Origin: Seiridium cupressi | Lineage: Eukaryota > Ascomycota > Sordariomycetes > Amphisphaeriales > Sporocadaceae | DNA: 64,000 bases | Reading direction: 5' to 3' | NCBI GenBank assembly: GCA_036674765.1 | Contig: JARVKI010000013.1 | Coordinates: 558,001 to 622,000 of the forward strand | In this document: positions 22,448 to 33,989 of the stretch, piece after piece | Numbering within the stretch: position 1 is the first letter of the stretch | How the letters are laid out: each line of letters begins with the position of its first letter | Notes under the pieces: generated by a model | The model's database searches: none | Seen by the model: only the letters and a program-made list of their open reading frames with translations | What the model was told of the DNA's origin: nothing | Program-made: the position numbers and the translations under genes

Positions 22448-24789
22448 ATGGAGGGCTGGCTGCACGAGCGCGGAAAGCCCGCGCTCTTTCAGGCTTTCAA
22501 CGAAGCTTGGAGCCGCTTGGAAAATGACTACCAGGATGGTGAGTTCGACTCCATGTCAACACTATGATGGTTGGTACTCATCCCGATGCAGCATGCAATG
22601 CCGAAAACACGAGGGTTGCAGGTGTAGATGGAGAGCTGCGAGCTTTAAAAGCACGTATCGCCAAAGCAGATTGGCTTGAACAGCAAAACAAGACTCTCAA
22701 AGAGGAGATCGACCAGCTCAAAAAACCTAGTCAGAAGCACCAGAGGCATCAACAGGAGAACCAAACCCCCGCCAAGACTCGGCCTGAGGTCAGGACACCG
22801 TTGGCGCCTCTGTCGGTGAACCAGCCACGAAATCTCGGGCCATCAGTTAAACATGCTGGCAACCTAGACATCAACAGCCTTAGCCGTGATGAACTAAGTG
22901 CAGAATACATCAAGCTCGAGGACAAGTATCATACACTTCGCAGTCGCTTCTCCGACAATGTGGAGGCCAATGAGAAATTGCAAAAGCAGTTTCGAGAGAA
23001 TAAACAAGCTTTCGAGAGGTGGACACAATATGCGAAGAAGCTCGAGGAACAGAGCAATGCTCGAAAGCAGAAAATCGAGAAGCTCAAGACTCGATTGGCC
23101 GTCGCAACCTCTGGTGATGCTGGTGCTAACGTCTCCTTCGCCTCTGATACACATTCGGTTGAAGACAACAATCACGATCCTGATGATCATGAGCTTGAGC
23201 AGGCTGCCTTCAACTACATCAACGCTCGAACACCATCGCCGCCAGGTGCTTTGAGCCATGTTAACCGCGATTCCTCAATTACTGGGAGTACAGATGGAAC
23301 GGAGCGAGCACCATCATTACCTCCACTACCCGTGGTTGGGACTAAGACAGCTCACCAGAGCCCTGTGAAGGAACCATCTTCGGATACGCCAATTATTGTA
23401 TCTGAGCGCAGCGTTCACAAGAGACGACGGACTAATGATACGCTCGGGCAGATCCCAGCTGCTACGAGAATCAAGCGCGAAGAGGGCTCTGATCCTGTCG
23501 TGACTAGTGAGCTGCGTCACTTCATAGCCCACGAGAGTGTTGACTTCGATAATGCCGAAGAAAGAGTAGTGACGCCGAGGAAGACGAGAATAACGTATTC
23601 AACACCCCAAATAGCCCCACAGACCGCCATTAAGGAACAATCTCCGTCGCGCGAAGATTCCGTTCACATGATGAGGAGTCAATCACCGGATGCATTTACG
23701 TCGCATGGTTCTATGAGCGCCCATGTCCAAGAACGCGAAAAGGCAGCGGCACAATGGCGCAAGAACATCTTCCCTGACCAGTCTACGCAGGATCTGGACT
23801 ATGATGAACCTCCCAGTCGATCTTCAGTCTTCCGCGGATCCGATGCCCTGGGATCAAAACTCAGTGCTGGGAAATCCAGTCCTAAGATTATCACCCCCTC
23901 TTTACGCAAAGGCATAGCGAGTCTAGCAGAAGACGGGAACAATACAAGGCATACTCCGGATGCGCCTGGTCAGCACGCAGTCAAAAGCGGTCGACTCGCA
24001 AATCTCCTGAATAGTGCAGCTTCGCCGGGGCGAGAACCTATTGCCCTCCCGTCTGGCACACGTGGAAATGAGACGCCCGCCCGTCATGCATTCCTTCTTG
24101 CAATGCCAGAGAAACGTGACTTGCCGTTCGGTCGATCAGGTGGTGTAATCAGTAAATCTCTCGCGGCTCCAGAGACCCCTTCGCTCGCCAATTCTAAGAG
24201 AATTGCATCGACTGGCAAAGGCAACAGAACACCTTTGGATACATCAGAAAATTCCAAGTCCAAGAAAGACAAGCCTTTGCGTGAGCGACCCATTTGGAGC
24301 CTCAAACGCGCAGACTTCAAAGTCAATCCGAAATACAACGAAGGATACGATTACGCTTTTAATGAAGTGGTCCGCGGCCACGAGCGTGCGTCATTACCAG
24401 CTTGCATCAGAGAGGAATGCTGCGGTAAGGTATATCGACCTCTGGCAGAGGCTGCGCTCCCAGATACTGGTCATGTGGCATTCACGAGTCTTTTGGAGGA
24501 TTACTTAGGGGACGATGCTTACAAACTTGGCTCGATGACCAAGGAGGAGAAGCAGAAAATGTGGATTGAGGCAAAGATCCGAGAGATAGCTCAGACGAGT
24601 GGCAGACATCGTGAGCGCCATGCTGGTATGCGTGAGCCACCGGGCTGGGATCGAATGGGTTTTCCAAGCACTCAAGAAGAAGAGCAGTACAGGGAGGAAG
24701 CCAGTCGCTTGGAATTAAGCGAAGTAGAATCACGACATAGGGAAGCTGTGAAGAAGGGGAAATATCTTTTCAGGGACGAGGATCCTTGA
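22448..24789 (+). CDS. SAE2: Sae2/Ctp1/CtIP-type DNA-end resection factor
   Basis: This protein is a cofactor of the Mre11-Rad50 nuclease that starts 5' resection at double-strand breaks and opens hairpins. Exon 1 is 22448-22538 and exon 2 22592-24789 (762 aa); an acceptor 30 nt downstream (22621) is also in phase. The N-terminus (MEGWLHERGKPALFQAFNEA) and following coiled coil form the oligomerisation region. A long disordered middle carries many SP/TP sites. The C-terminal Sae2 domain has the fungal Cys cluster (ACIREECCG, Cys635, 640 and 641) and the RHR motif (702-704, in SGRHRERHAG) needed for DNA binding in CtIP. It ends at TGA 24789. An ACGCGT box 94 bases upstream is compatible with cell-cycle control. 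Confidence 0.9.
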
Positions 24790-25900
24790 GATGCATGGCT
24801 GTTATCAATTGCTTTTCGAAGGAGGAGTCACAAACAATATGCTGCTAGCTTTGGAAGGTATTCCCACAGTGACTGAGGGCTCTATGGGCCGATATGGCAG
24901 AATACATATATATTTGCAAACAAAGAACGACTCAGCAGTTGGACAAATATTGAAGAGTACAAAAAGAGCCCAGAGTAATGCTAAACATGCTGTAGGTCTG
25001 GGACATGGATGAGTTCCGATTGCCGGAGCTGATGGGCTCAAGGTCCAAGAATAGTGGCCGTTGAAGGCAGCCGCTGGAGACAACTGGATTTCGATCAAAA
25101 ACAGCAAAGTTCAATCGTACCTACTTACATACGCAGACTGAACTACGGTATGGAGGGGCACAAGCGTGGACGTCACGTGGTTGAGCTTCAAGTCTGGGGG
25201 CGACTCTGGAATCCTCTTGAGTGAGTAGTGATCCACTCAAGCTTGCTAAGCTACCCTCTACTCCCTGCCTGTATGTGGCCCGGGCGTCATGGCCACTAAC
25301 TGCATGTTCACCGGCAAGCCGAAAAAAAGTGAGCCTAAGGCCTTGGCGAGGTGTTCGAAGGAGCCGAAAACTTTAGAAAATCCAGGAAAGGCGAATTGGA
25401 CGGTTGAGTGACCCCATCATCCTTCGCCCGGGAACGCGCTTGTCACTTCCTTTGACGACCTGCCGGCGCCGCGTGCTTGCATCACAGAAGCGCTGAAGAA
25501 GTTTTCTTTTCTTTCTTCACGTTCCTTCTCCTGTTTTGTGCAAGTCTTTCCTGGATCCTGGAGCGTGCACGAGACACTTCCTCTGCTTGCTCGTGCTCTC
25601 ATTGTCTCTGGCAAGAGAAACAAGCGGATTTTCGAGCTCACGATTGCCCGACTGGCGCCTTGATCATAAAGTCAGCGCGCCCCGCCGTACACCTCTGCCC
25701 AGGTGCTCGAGTCCGACAGCGCCAATTCAAGCATTGCGGAGGCGACAGCGAAGCTGCACAAACATCTCTAGGCGCCTCGCACTGCAGCCTCGTGCCACGC
25801 CATATCGAGCAAACGAGGCCACAGAAAGCGCGTCACTGCTGTCTTTTCCCCCGAAGCAGTGGTCCGAGTCGCCGCTGCTTCGCAACCCCAAGCCGGCAAG
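24790..25900. other. Intergenic, SAE2 3' end to UBP3 leader
   Basis: These 1.1 kb hold the SAE2 3'-UTR and a pyrimidine-rich promoter and leader for UBP3 (from about 25480). Open frames over the leader have no recognisable features; no gene is called. Confidence 0.55.
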
Positions 25901-28900
25901 ATGAACCATCATCTGCCGGCTGGGCAGCCCATGCCAGGAGGTGTCGGTGGAATGGGAGGAAGAGGAATGGTTGATATGGGACCAGGTCCGGCACCGCATA
26001 CAGGCAATGGGCCTCGGCGGCGACCGCAGTATCCGCATCAGCAACATTCGTATACTCATCCTAATCACAACCAGCCCATATACTACCAGAACAGCCACAT
26101 GAACCCGTATGCCAATGCCTACTATCCGCCGGCTCCGCCTCACTATCAGAACGCTGCCATGCCTGGCTCCCCATATGGCATGCCTTACAATCACAATCCC
26201 TATGCGGCACGATCTCCTCCAGCCATCCATCAGCAGTATGCCCCCATTGTGTCGTCCAGCATGGCGCACACTCCTCAACCCTACTCGCGCCCGCCTCAAC
26301 AGCCTTCTCCAGCTATATCAACTCCTCCGCCGTTTCACATAGCACAGCCGCCTCCTCCAGCACCGATACCACAGACACCGTCTTCGACACATTCGTCGCA
26401 AGCGGTCCAAGCTCCGCTGACACCCCAGACACCACAGAGCCAGGAGGTCCCTGTGCCACCACAGACGGAGACTGAGGTTGTGCCGGCTAAAGCACCATTC
26501 ACATATCCGGTAGGTCAACTTGTCTGCAGCCTTCGTTCTCAGTAGACTTTACTTACCCTCGTTCCTTCATAGCTACCCTGGCTCTCTGATCCCGATTCTC
26601 CTTTCCCGACCAGAGCCGCAAGATCGAGGAGAAGGAGAAGGATCATGACTACCACGAATGGAGGCGTTGAGTTGCCTGCCAATCAGCAAGCGGGCATAGA
26701 GACTTTAGCTGGGCCTGCAGCTTCTGGGCCTGCTCACGAATCCACGGTTCCAGATACTCCGACACAGCCGGCTGCTCCTACCCACGAACCTACAGCTTCC
26801 GCAGAGTCCGTGGGACGGCCGGAGACCCCGTCCACCCAGGACTTGCCCTCGGAAAGCGCTCAGTCCACATCTCCAACTACACCTGCATCAGTCCACACTG
26901 AGCATGCCTCGACTGTGGCGAGTGTTACTCCAACCAAACACATAAAATCAACGAAGACTGCTGTACCGGCAGTTCCTGTTGTCCCAATCCTGCCCAAGAG
27001 TAGTCCCAAGGAGACAAGAACCAGCGCGAGCACGGAAAACCCAGCAACAGAGCAGAGACAGGCGGCAGACATTACTTCTGAGAAAGTAGCCAACGAACGC
27101 GGTGACAGCACAACGGTGGACACATCGGAGACCAAAGCCGAAGCAGCTCCTGCCCTTGTCAAAACAGCTCCCAAGTCGTGGGCCAGTCTGCTCGCAGGGA
27201 ATGCAGCCTCTGCCCCTTCTGCAGCGGCACGTAACACTGCTGCTGCGAATGGTGCTGGCACGGCTAACGGAGCTGCCGTTGGTGATACTGCTGCCGTGGC
27301 GGGTTTTGCCAAATCAAATGTCAGCTCCCAGGCTGAGGCTCTTCATGACTTTGCCGTGAAGAACGGCTCAAAAGTCGCATTTCTCGAGCCTCGTGGTCTA
27401 ATCAATACTGGCAATATGTGTTATATGAATTCGGTATGTTCCTTTCACCTTGGGCTTACGCTTTGAATGCTAAACTCGTCGCCAAGGTACTTCAAGTTTT
27501 AATTTTCTGCATACCTTTTTATGATTTTTTGGACCAGGTGAGCAAAAAGGCAGCTCACAGTTTCAACAGCGAAACGCCACTGATTGATGCCATGTAAGTG
27601 TTCTTGTATTCTCGACGTGCTATCTTAGCATCTAACAATCCGTCAGAATCATGTTCATGCGCGAATACAAAGTCATTGACTCGGCAACGTCCGTAGACCA
27701 ATTACGACGGCGGTTAAAGAACGAAGAGCTGGAGCAGTATGGCGAGCCCTTTACTCCAGAGTTTGTATATGAAGCCATAAGAAAGCTTCCACGGTTTGCG
27801 AGCATGAGAGTAAGTATTTGTTACTAGATAAACGATTGATCGTGCACTAACACAATGCCAGCGAGGTCACCAGCAAGATGCTGAGGAGTTCTTGGGTTTC
27901 CTATTGGAGGCCCTTCACGATGAGTGCGCGAGCGTTATGCGTCACCTGCCAGACGCCTCGGCTGCCACTACAGCAGCGAATTCGTCAGCAGCAAGCCCTA
28001 CTGTCACTACGCCCACAGAAAGCGATAGCAACGCCTGGCTGGAGGTTGGTAGAAAGCAGCGACCAGCCGTCACGCGGTCTTCTGGACACCCTGTCACTTC
28101 CTCTCCCATTACCAAGATCTTTGGTGGTCAACTCCGGTCAGAGCTTCGGGTCTCTGGCTTGAAGGATTCTGTCACCCTGGAACCCTATCAGCCTCTTCAG
28201 CTAGATATCGACTCGCCTCAAGTGCGAAATATCGTCGATGCATTGAAAAACATCACCCGGATAGAGACACTGACTGGAGACTTCGGCTCACCGCGAGGTC
28301 GCGATGGTGTTGCTCACAAGCAAGTCTTCATTGAATCACTCCCGCCCGTACTCATTCTTCACCTCAAGCGCTTCCAGTTCGATGCAAAGGGGGGCACCAT
28401 GAAGATCTGGAAGAAGGTTGGATATCCCTTGGAGCTTGAGATCCCTGCTGAAGTGATTTCTCGGCACAAGAGGGCCGCTGTCAGCCAGGAGTTTGGCGGT
28501 GCCCCCAAATACAGGTTGATTGCTGCTGTATATCACCATGGAAAGAACGCCAGTGGAGGTCATTACACAGTTGATGTCCGTCGTCAAGATGGTCGGGAGT
28601 GGGTCCGCATTGATGACACCGTCATCCGACGGGTTCGCAGTGAGGACGTGGCGGAAGGTGGTGCCGAGGAGGACAAGAAGGCTTGGTCTGATGACAGAAA
28701 AGAGGCTGCCGTTGGCGGTTCTGGCAATAGATTCGAGGGTATTGGTGACGATGCTGGTGATGACGAGGGCTGGAACAAGGTGAGCGCCCCAGCGGGCGGC
28801 GCCAAGAAGTGGAGTAGCATTGTCAATGGCGGTGCGAACCCTCCTGCCCCTGCACCCAAGCCTGTCAAGGACAACAAAGCAGACAATAAGGTCGCCTACC

Positions 28901-28923
28901 TACTCTTCTACCAGAGAGTCTAG
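25901..28923 (+). CDS. UBP3: Ubp3/USP10-type ubiquitin carboxyl-terminal hydrolase
   Basis: This is a USP-family cysteine protease that removes ubiquitin. Ubp3, with its partner Bre5, acts in vesicle transport, ribophagy and stress granules. Five exons (25901-26509, 26573-27433, 27487-27593, 27647-27809, 27862-28923) encode 933 aa, all in phase. The first about 200 residues are Pro/Tyr/His/Gln-rich and disordered, followed by a Thr/Ala/Pro-rich linker. The catalytic domain starts at about 476: the Cys box is GLINTGNMCYMNS (nucleophile Cys486, right before intron 2), then QQDAEEFLGF, and the His box is GKNASGGHYTVDV (His814) with RIDD following. A Thr/Ser-rich insertion (SAATTAANSS region) lies inside the catalytic domain, as in other Ubp3 proteins. 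Confidence 0.94.
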
Positions 28924-29770
28924 GAGGCTGGCTCGCAAATTTTCCAACGCGGGTCTGGGAGAAGGAAGGGTGGATGAAGAGCAGGGGAAAACTAACGGCA
29001 GAATCAAAAGCACGGTATAGAGGTGAGTGACACCTGCCATCTTTCAGGTGGGCTTCATTCGGGCATGTTTACGACATCTTCATGATTAAATTGGCGCTGG
29101 ATGCGCTGCATTCGGCGGCGAGCCCTAAAAGCGTGGATCACCGAAGAGTGATGTGTCATTACCTCAACCATGTAGACTATAATATAAAAAGTCGATGATA
29201 CCTAATAAAGACCATTTCTACCAATATGGTTTTATGTTTCATTTCCAGAACTTTTATCTTAGTACACAGAGATCATGCTTTAGCTTGACACCACTGGCAA
29301 TTTCACTGATGTGTAAGTAATTCAAATCAAGCCCACGCTACTGGCTAGGCGATTAGAACAAGGGTCTCTTTCCGGGAACCACCATCCCCTTCAGGCTTGT
29401 TACAATCTATTCGCAAGGCATGATGTCGAGGTGACTGGGCTACAACAAAAAGCCAAGGACGAGTGATCGTGTCTCCTTTAAGCTTTCCAAGCCTACAAGC
29501 TGTTCCTGATTCGAGATTACTGGACAATGCTGGTAGGTCCATCGAGATGTTAAATGCAATCAGAACCTGGGTTTTCCATTTGAGCAGACATGATCGCACG
29601 AAACTTAGCAATCCCATGTTGGTTAGGAAGATCAGTTCATATCACTTGACGAGGGGAACGTGGGGCATCATCCAAGGCCCTGTTGGTATGTCCTAGAGTT
29701 GAATGATATCGCTATTGCCCAGATATAGTAGCCTGAACATGCTGGACTGATCTAGTCACAGGCCTGGACA

Positions 29771-29893
29771 AGCCCATTTCAACCGCTCTCAGCCTTCAAA
29801 CACAAGAATAAGACCCCGAAATACGCCTGCTTGCCACACGGCGATCTGAATTTGGGCAACCCCTTCGTCAACCACGATGGTGAGCTGGCATCC
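29771..29893 (+). pseudogene. Possible fragment of an APH/ChoK-like phosphotransferase
   Basis: A 41-codon open stretch reads into KTPKYACLPHGDLNLGN, matching the catalytic-loop pattern HGDLxxxN of aminoglycoside/choline-kinase-like enzymes, and continues with a DG turn (NHDGEL) as the family does. The expected downstream DW metal-binding motif is not found in frame and no start or upstream lobe is seen. If real, it is a remnant; the match is short and could be chance. Confidence 0.25.
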
Positions 29894-30427
29894 TCCACTA
29901 GCAGACTTGCCATATTGTCTCGTATTTCCAAGACCTCATGTACTTTGCTCGCGTCTCCTTATCTATTTCTGCGGAAATGCGCTATCCAAGTACAGAGGCT
30001 CATTCATATCGGCGCAGGACGAAAAGGTCATGACGGAGAGTTCTGTTCTCGCATATTGTTTGAATCTGAATAAGCTCCAGTCTGCCCCCCAAAATCTCAT
30101 AATAGGTCACAAACCCGGCATTTATCATCTCAACGCAGGATAAATAAATAACAGTACACCTTGTTTGAGGCCAAAGGGATGCAGAGCCGGACGCTCGAGT
30201 GATGCGTTGCGCCTCATCATCCGATAACTTCTTGTGCCATAGTAAATTAAGCTGGAGAGAATCACGATTATTTTCTATTCAAACGACATAATCGTTCCAT
30301 TCATGCAGACATGCAGACAAATAAGGCTGGTGCATTCCAGTCAACGAATCACGGCTCAATCACCACTTGACATGATGCACATCAAACTGACCAAACGCGT
30401 GGTGGTGTGTCTTCTAAATCCGCAGAG

Positions 30428-30436
30428 TATAAAAAA
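30428..30436 (+). promoter_or_regulatory. TATA box of the 187-aa orphan gene
   Basis: The sequence TATAAAAAA lies 140 bases upstream of the ATG at 30568, followed by C/T- and A-rich leader sequence. Position and sequence suit a core promoter; an ACGCGT hexamer lies 28 bases further upstream at 30395. Confidence 0.45.
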
Positions 30437-30567
30437 GGTAGTCTCCGCCTACAGCACAAAACTTCCCAGACCTCAAACTATTCAGGCAATTTCCCGACAG
30501 TTTACATCTCTAGCAGAACCAAGGAGAAGAAAAAGCACCTATTCCCACAACATTCGTATCATTCGCA

Positions 30568-31131
30568 ATGTCCAGCTCGATGACGAGGGTTTACCGAGAC
30601 GACCGCCGAATCTCCTCCAAGCCATTCATAGCACTGAAAGCTAGCGATGAAGAAAAGCAGATACTAGAAGCAAGCGTAGACGACCTCGGGAAGCTTGTGA
30701 AACACGTGGAGCAAGCCTGGGGATCCGAATCGCAGAATGTGTTCAGAGTGGCTGGGCATGAGTGCCGCGTAAGAATCACTATGCGGCCGGCATCATTTCT
30801 CGTGGGTATCTTCAATGATTACCCCACTGTCGTGGTGGTCGTCAAGTTCGAAGAAGGGATCGACCATACCGAAAGGACAAAGGCCTTGAAAGAACACTTC
30901 GTGGAGACGATGAAGTACATGAACGAAAATCAAATGCGCATGTTTCAACTTGAGTTCGTTGATCAGGCTATCGTCAACATCAACGAGAATGCCTCCATAG
31001 CATTCTGGGTCGATGAAGGCACTGAAAAGCTCGGTGGAAAGCTTTCTGCACTCAAAGCCGCGGAAGAGATAAAGAACAAGGAGTTGCACGAGGAGAAGCA
31101 GTTTCAATGGGCCGTTAGATATGGCCTGTAG
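30568..31131 (+). CDS. Hypothetical protein, 187 aa, single exon
   Basis: I do not recognise the family. The product is highly charged and soluble, with no signal peptide or membrane segment. It starts MSSSMTRVYRDDRR and shows a hydrophobic beta-like core (FLVGIFNDYPTVVVVVKFEEG) between helical charged segments, and ends in a Lys/Glu-rich helix. ATG 30568 and an internal ATG at codon 5 are both possible starts. A TATA box upstream and an AATAAA signal plus hairpin downstream support a real transcript. The small alpha/beta appearance might suggest a binding domain, but no motif allows an assignment. Confidence 0.65.
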   Translation: MSSSMTRVYRDDRRISSKPFIALKASDEEKQILEASVDDLGKLVKHVEQAWGSESQNVFRVAGHECRVRITMRPASFLVGIFNDYPTVVVVVKFEEGIDHTERTKALKEHFVETMKYMNENQMRMFQLEFVDQAIVNINENASIAFWVDEGTEKLGGKLSALKAAEEIKNKELHEEKQFQWAVRYGL

Positions 31132-31925
31132 TTGCTCACAGTGGACAGAAGCCAAGGTCTAGCCACGCCACGTTTACGGCTTGTTATTAGCTTTGCTTTT
31201 AGATATCTGCAGCGGGGGGTTGCGGCTTGCAACACCCCAGCTTGCAATCATCATCAATAAACCGCTTATCAAAAAATCCCACCCAATTCCACTAGTTCCT
31301 GTCGATTGCACGCACACAGCCTGTTAGAGAGCACGATACGGCCCATGAACAAATCAGCTCAGTATGGACTAGCACAGCTCCATGGAGCAGTGGCCAGCGC
31401 AGGTTTTTGATTAGAAATCAAAGGCCTGCGGACGAGTTCAGCCAGACGCCATACATATCCAAGCCTAGTAGTACTCTTCCATGTATGTCTAGTAATTAAA
31501 CTAGGATATCCTGGTCACGCCCGGGTCACTTAGACGGAATGGTGAATAAGCTGACTTGTCGTCGATTCATTGAGCGGTCTATAGAGATTACGAGTAAGAT
31601 AATAGGGAAAACTCATAAGAAATGCAGGTGTGCTGACCGATAGCTGCTGCTCGTATTGGCATCTAACCTCGTGAGAGTAAATACTAAAGAGGTGCTTATG
31701 ATTGTGTTATTAGTGCCTACCGACCTTATGGACATACTGAATTCTTAGTCGCAAGACAAGCTGGTTTTCCATGAAGACGTACGCTTTTCCCTAAACCCTG
31801 TACTGAATTTCGCACTTCACCATCTTCAAGTAATTGGATCACGATGCCCAAGGCAAGATTCTTTTAATTTCCGTATTCTCAGAGCTCGTTGCGCCTGCAC
31901 CTGTCCTAGATCTACTTTCAAGCCC
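31132..31925. other. Convergent spacer between orphan gene and NLP
   Basis: These 794 bases hold the orphan gene's 3' end (hairpin at 31216-31238, AATAAA at 31256-31261) and AT-rich sequence down to the end of the NLP gene. No other gene is seen. Confidence 0.55.
31216..31238 (+). other. 3'-UTR hairpin candidate
   Basis: GGGGTTGC and GCAAC(A)CCCC form an 8-bp stem with one bulged A and a five-base loop, about 85 bases after the orphan gene stop and 18 bases before AATAAA. It could be an RNA element or chance. Confidence 0.35.
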
Positions 31926-32751
31926 CTAGATCGCAGCCTTGGCCAGGTTGGAAGTGAAGGTCGCATCCTTGAACGGAACTGTAGCATCACCGAAATCCGT
32001 GTTCTCCAATGCAGTTCGCGCAGCAGTCGTCAGGCTATCCCAGGCGATGAGGGGCTGCTCACCTCCCTTGGTCGACGTGGTGCCCAGCTGGTGGTTGACT
32101 GGCCAGACGCTGAAGTATCTGATTTTGGGCCGGTTGCCGTCGAGCGGAAAGTCCGACGTAATGACGTCGAAGTCACCATGTGCGGACGTTGCTAGTCCCT
32201 TGATGGTCTGCGAGGTCAAGTTGTCGATCCAGACGACGATGCCCTCCCAGTCGTGGCGGTGGCCGAGACCGTCCGAGGGTGAGTCCTTGGGCATATACCT
32301 GTAATTGGTTGTTAGTTCTGGAGGGACAAACACTTGAGCAATTCCAGCCTTTGGGGGACATACCAGGAGTACATCAGCGCGTAGTAGTTGCCATACTGCG
32401 CGCCGCGGGCGTAGACCTGCCCGGGACTGGAGCTACAGTCACCATTAGAGTCTCCTGAGGGAGCTAAACCACCACTTGGAAAAGGAACTGTCAGCGACAA
32501 TGATCTCGGTTTACGGAGTTACGAACATACCCGGTGTTGCCCGCCGAGTCGACAGCAGGAAATGGCACACAACCATTCACGACATAAAGCCAGGGCTTGA
32601 ACTTGAGCAGCGCAGTACCCAAGGATCCACTGGGCACAGCCTGCGCGAAACCCACGACGGCATCGTGATCGATGACAGCGCGGGACTCGAGCGGGGCCGC
32701 GAGCGCACCCACGAGAGCGGCGAGGAGGGTAGTAACCTGGGTGATGCGCAT
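31926..32751 (-). CDS. Necrosis- and ethylene-inducing peptide-like protein (NLP, NPP1 family)
   Basis: NLPs are secreted proteins; cytolytic members bind plant sphingolipids and damage dicot membranes, others are non-toxic. Exons on the minus strand are 32531-32751, 32364-32474 and 31926-32298 (234 aa, the usual size). The first intron's acceptor is the AAG at 32475; the closer GACAG breaks phase. A signal peptide covers about residues 1-19. The family heptapeptide GHRHDWE is intact at 123-129, right after the second intron, and the two conserved cysteines of type 1 NLPs are at 61 and 87. No stop or frameshift is seen, so the gene looks intact. Whether the protein is cytolytic cannot be told from sequence. 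A CATAAATA box lies about 106 bases upstream. Confidence 0.94.
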
Positions 32752-33989
32752 CTTGAATCGACAGGAACGTCCACTAGATCTGGTGCAGGTGCAGGAGGAT
32801 CTCAGGTACAAATTGGCGCTTGCAGATCCCACCCTTTCAAAAGGGCAGCCATTGCCTATTTATGACCACGAGTTTGCAGTTGACTGTCCGTCCCCAATTA
32901 CGAGCCCGACCGACCAGCGAGTGTGCGTTACACCGCACGGCTGAGTCGGATTAGAACTCGGGCGCTTGGTCTATTGAGCATAGTCACAAGCAGATCTCTC
33001 ATTTCCAAGTACGAATCGCGATAGTCCAACGGGCACAGGGGTCCTCTCCACACGGGCAGGGGTGAGCTCTCCCTGGAGGACAGCGCCCCGAGATGGCTGC
33101 TTGGCAGATCGAGGAGTAGGTGACACGCCCGGACAGACAATCTGAGTTGCGCCACTTGGGCGCTGGCAGCTGACCACGTTGCCGGGCGAGAAGAGGAGAG
33201 AGTTGCGGTTTATTTCAAGGGTTATCGCGGCGCGAAGGGACGCTGGTGAGGTATGCATGTTTTGGCTCTGCTCGCTTGCGTGCCAAGACCTTGGGCGCTG
33301 GGAATGCGGCAGTAGGCGAGAAGCGCGAGGGGGGAAACGTGGGTAGGTTTAAGGTTGTTCTGCCGCAAGATGCATAACGACTTGCTTAAAGGAGCCGGGC
33401 CCCTGCCATCTACGCGAAGTCGTCATGGGTAGGGGTCGATACTCGGTCACACTGGAAATGTGTATTCCACTTTAGTTCGATCGCGAGGATGCATTGAGTG
33501 GTGGGATTCCTCCTTGGCGGTCACCAGTTTGGGGACTGAAGCCCGCTTGCTAGTACATTTCTATATCTTGGGGCATAATAGTACCGTTGAGATTCTATAG
33601 AATTGGCCAATTGCCGTGCAAAAAATCGTCGCGTGTGCTCCGACTGTATAGAATGCCAACGCAGGCCAGCGACGGGCTCTATGGATGAGCAGCAAGCACG
33701 TGCGCGCAAGCTTGGTTACGTTATTGCTTGTTTCCATGGTGTTAAATGATGGGCTCAAGTAGCTCGCAGGGTTGTGGCTGATGGTATGTCAATGTAGACT
33801 ATCAGCAAGAACGATATCATATACAACTCTTGTGAATAATTTTTATCCGGTACCCGGCCTTCATTAAGTACGGACCCCACGGCTCGCCTACGAATTACAC
33901 TAGCTCATGCATCATGAATATACTGCTGATGGACCAGCATCTTCTTCCCGCTGCGACCTTCCGCGTGCGGCCTACAATCCTGCATTCTT
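32752..33989. other. Intergenic, NLP promoter and AAAP permease 3' side
   Basis: These 1.2 kb hold the NLP promoter (TATA-like box around 32857-32864) and an AT-rich stretch at 33560-33900. Small open frames have no features. No gene is called. Confidence 0.55.

Larger units (their letters stand above)
28924..30567. other. Intergenic region downstream of UBP3
   Basis: This 1.6-kb stretch contains a possible poly(A) signal AATAAA at 29204-29209, a short kinase-like fragment (below) and the promoter of the next gene. No intact gene is seen apart from these. Confidence 0.5.
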
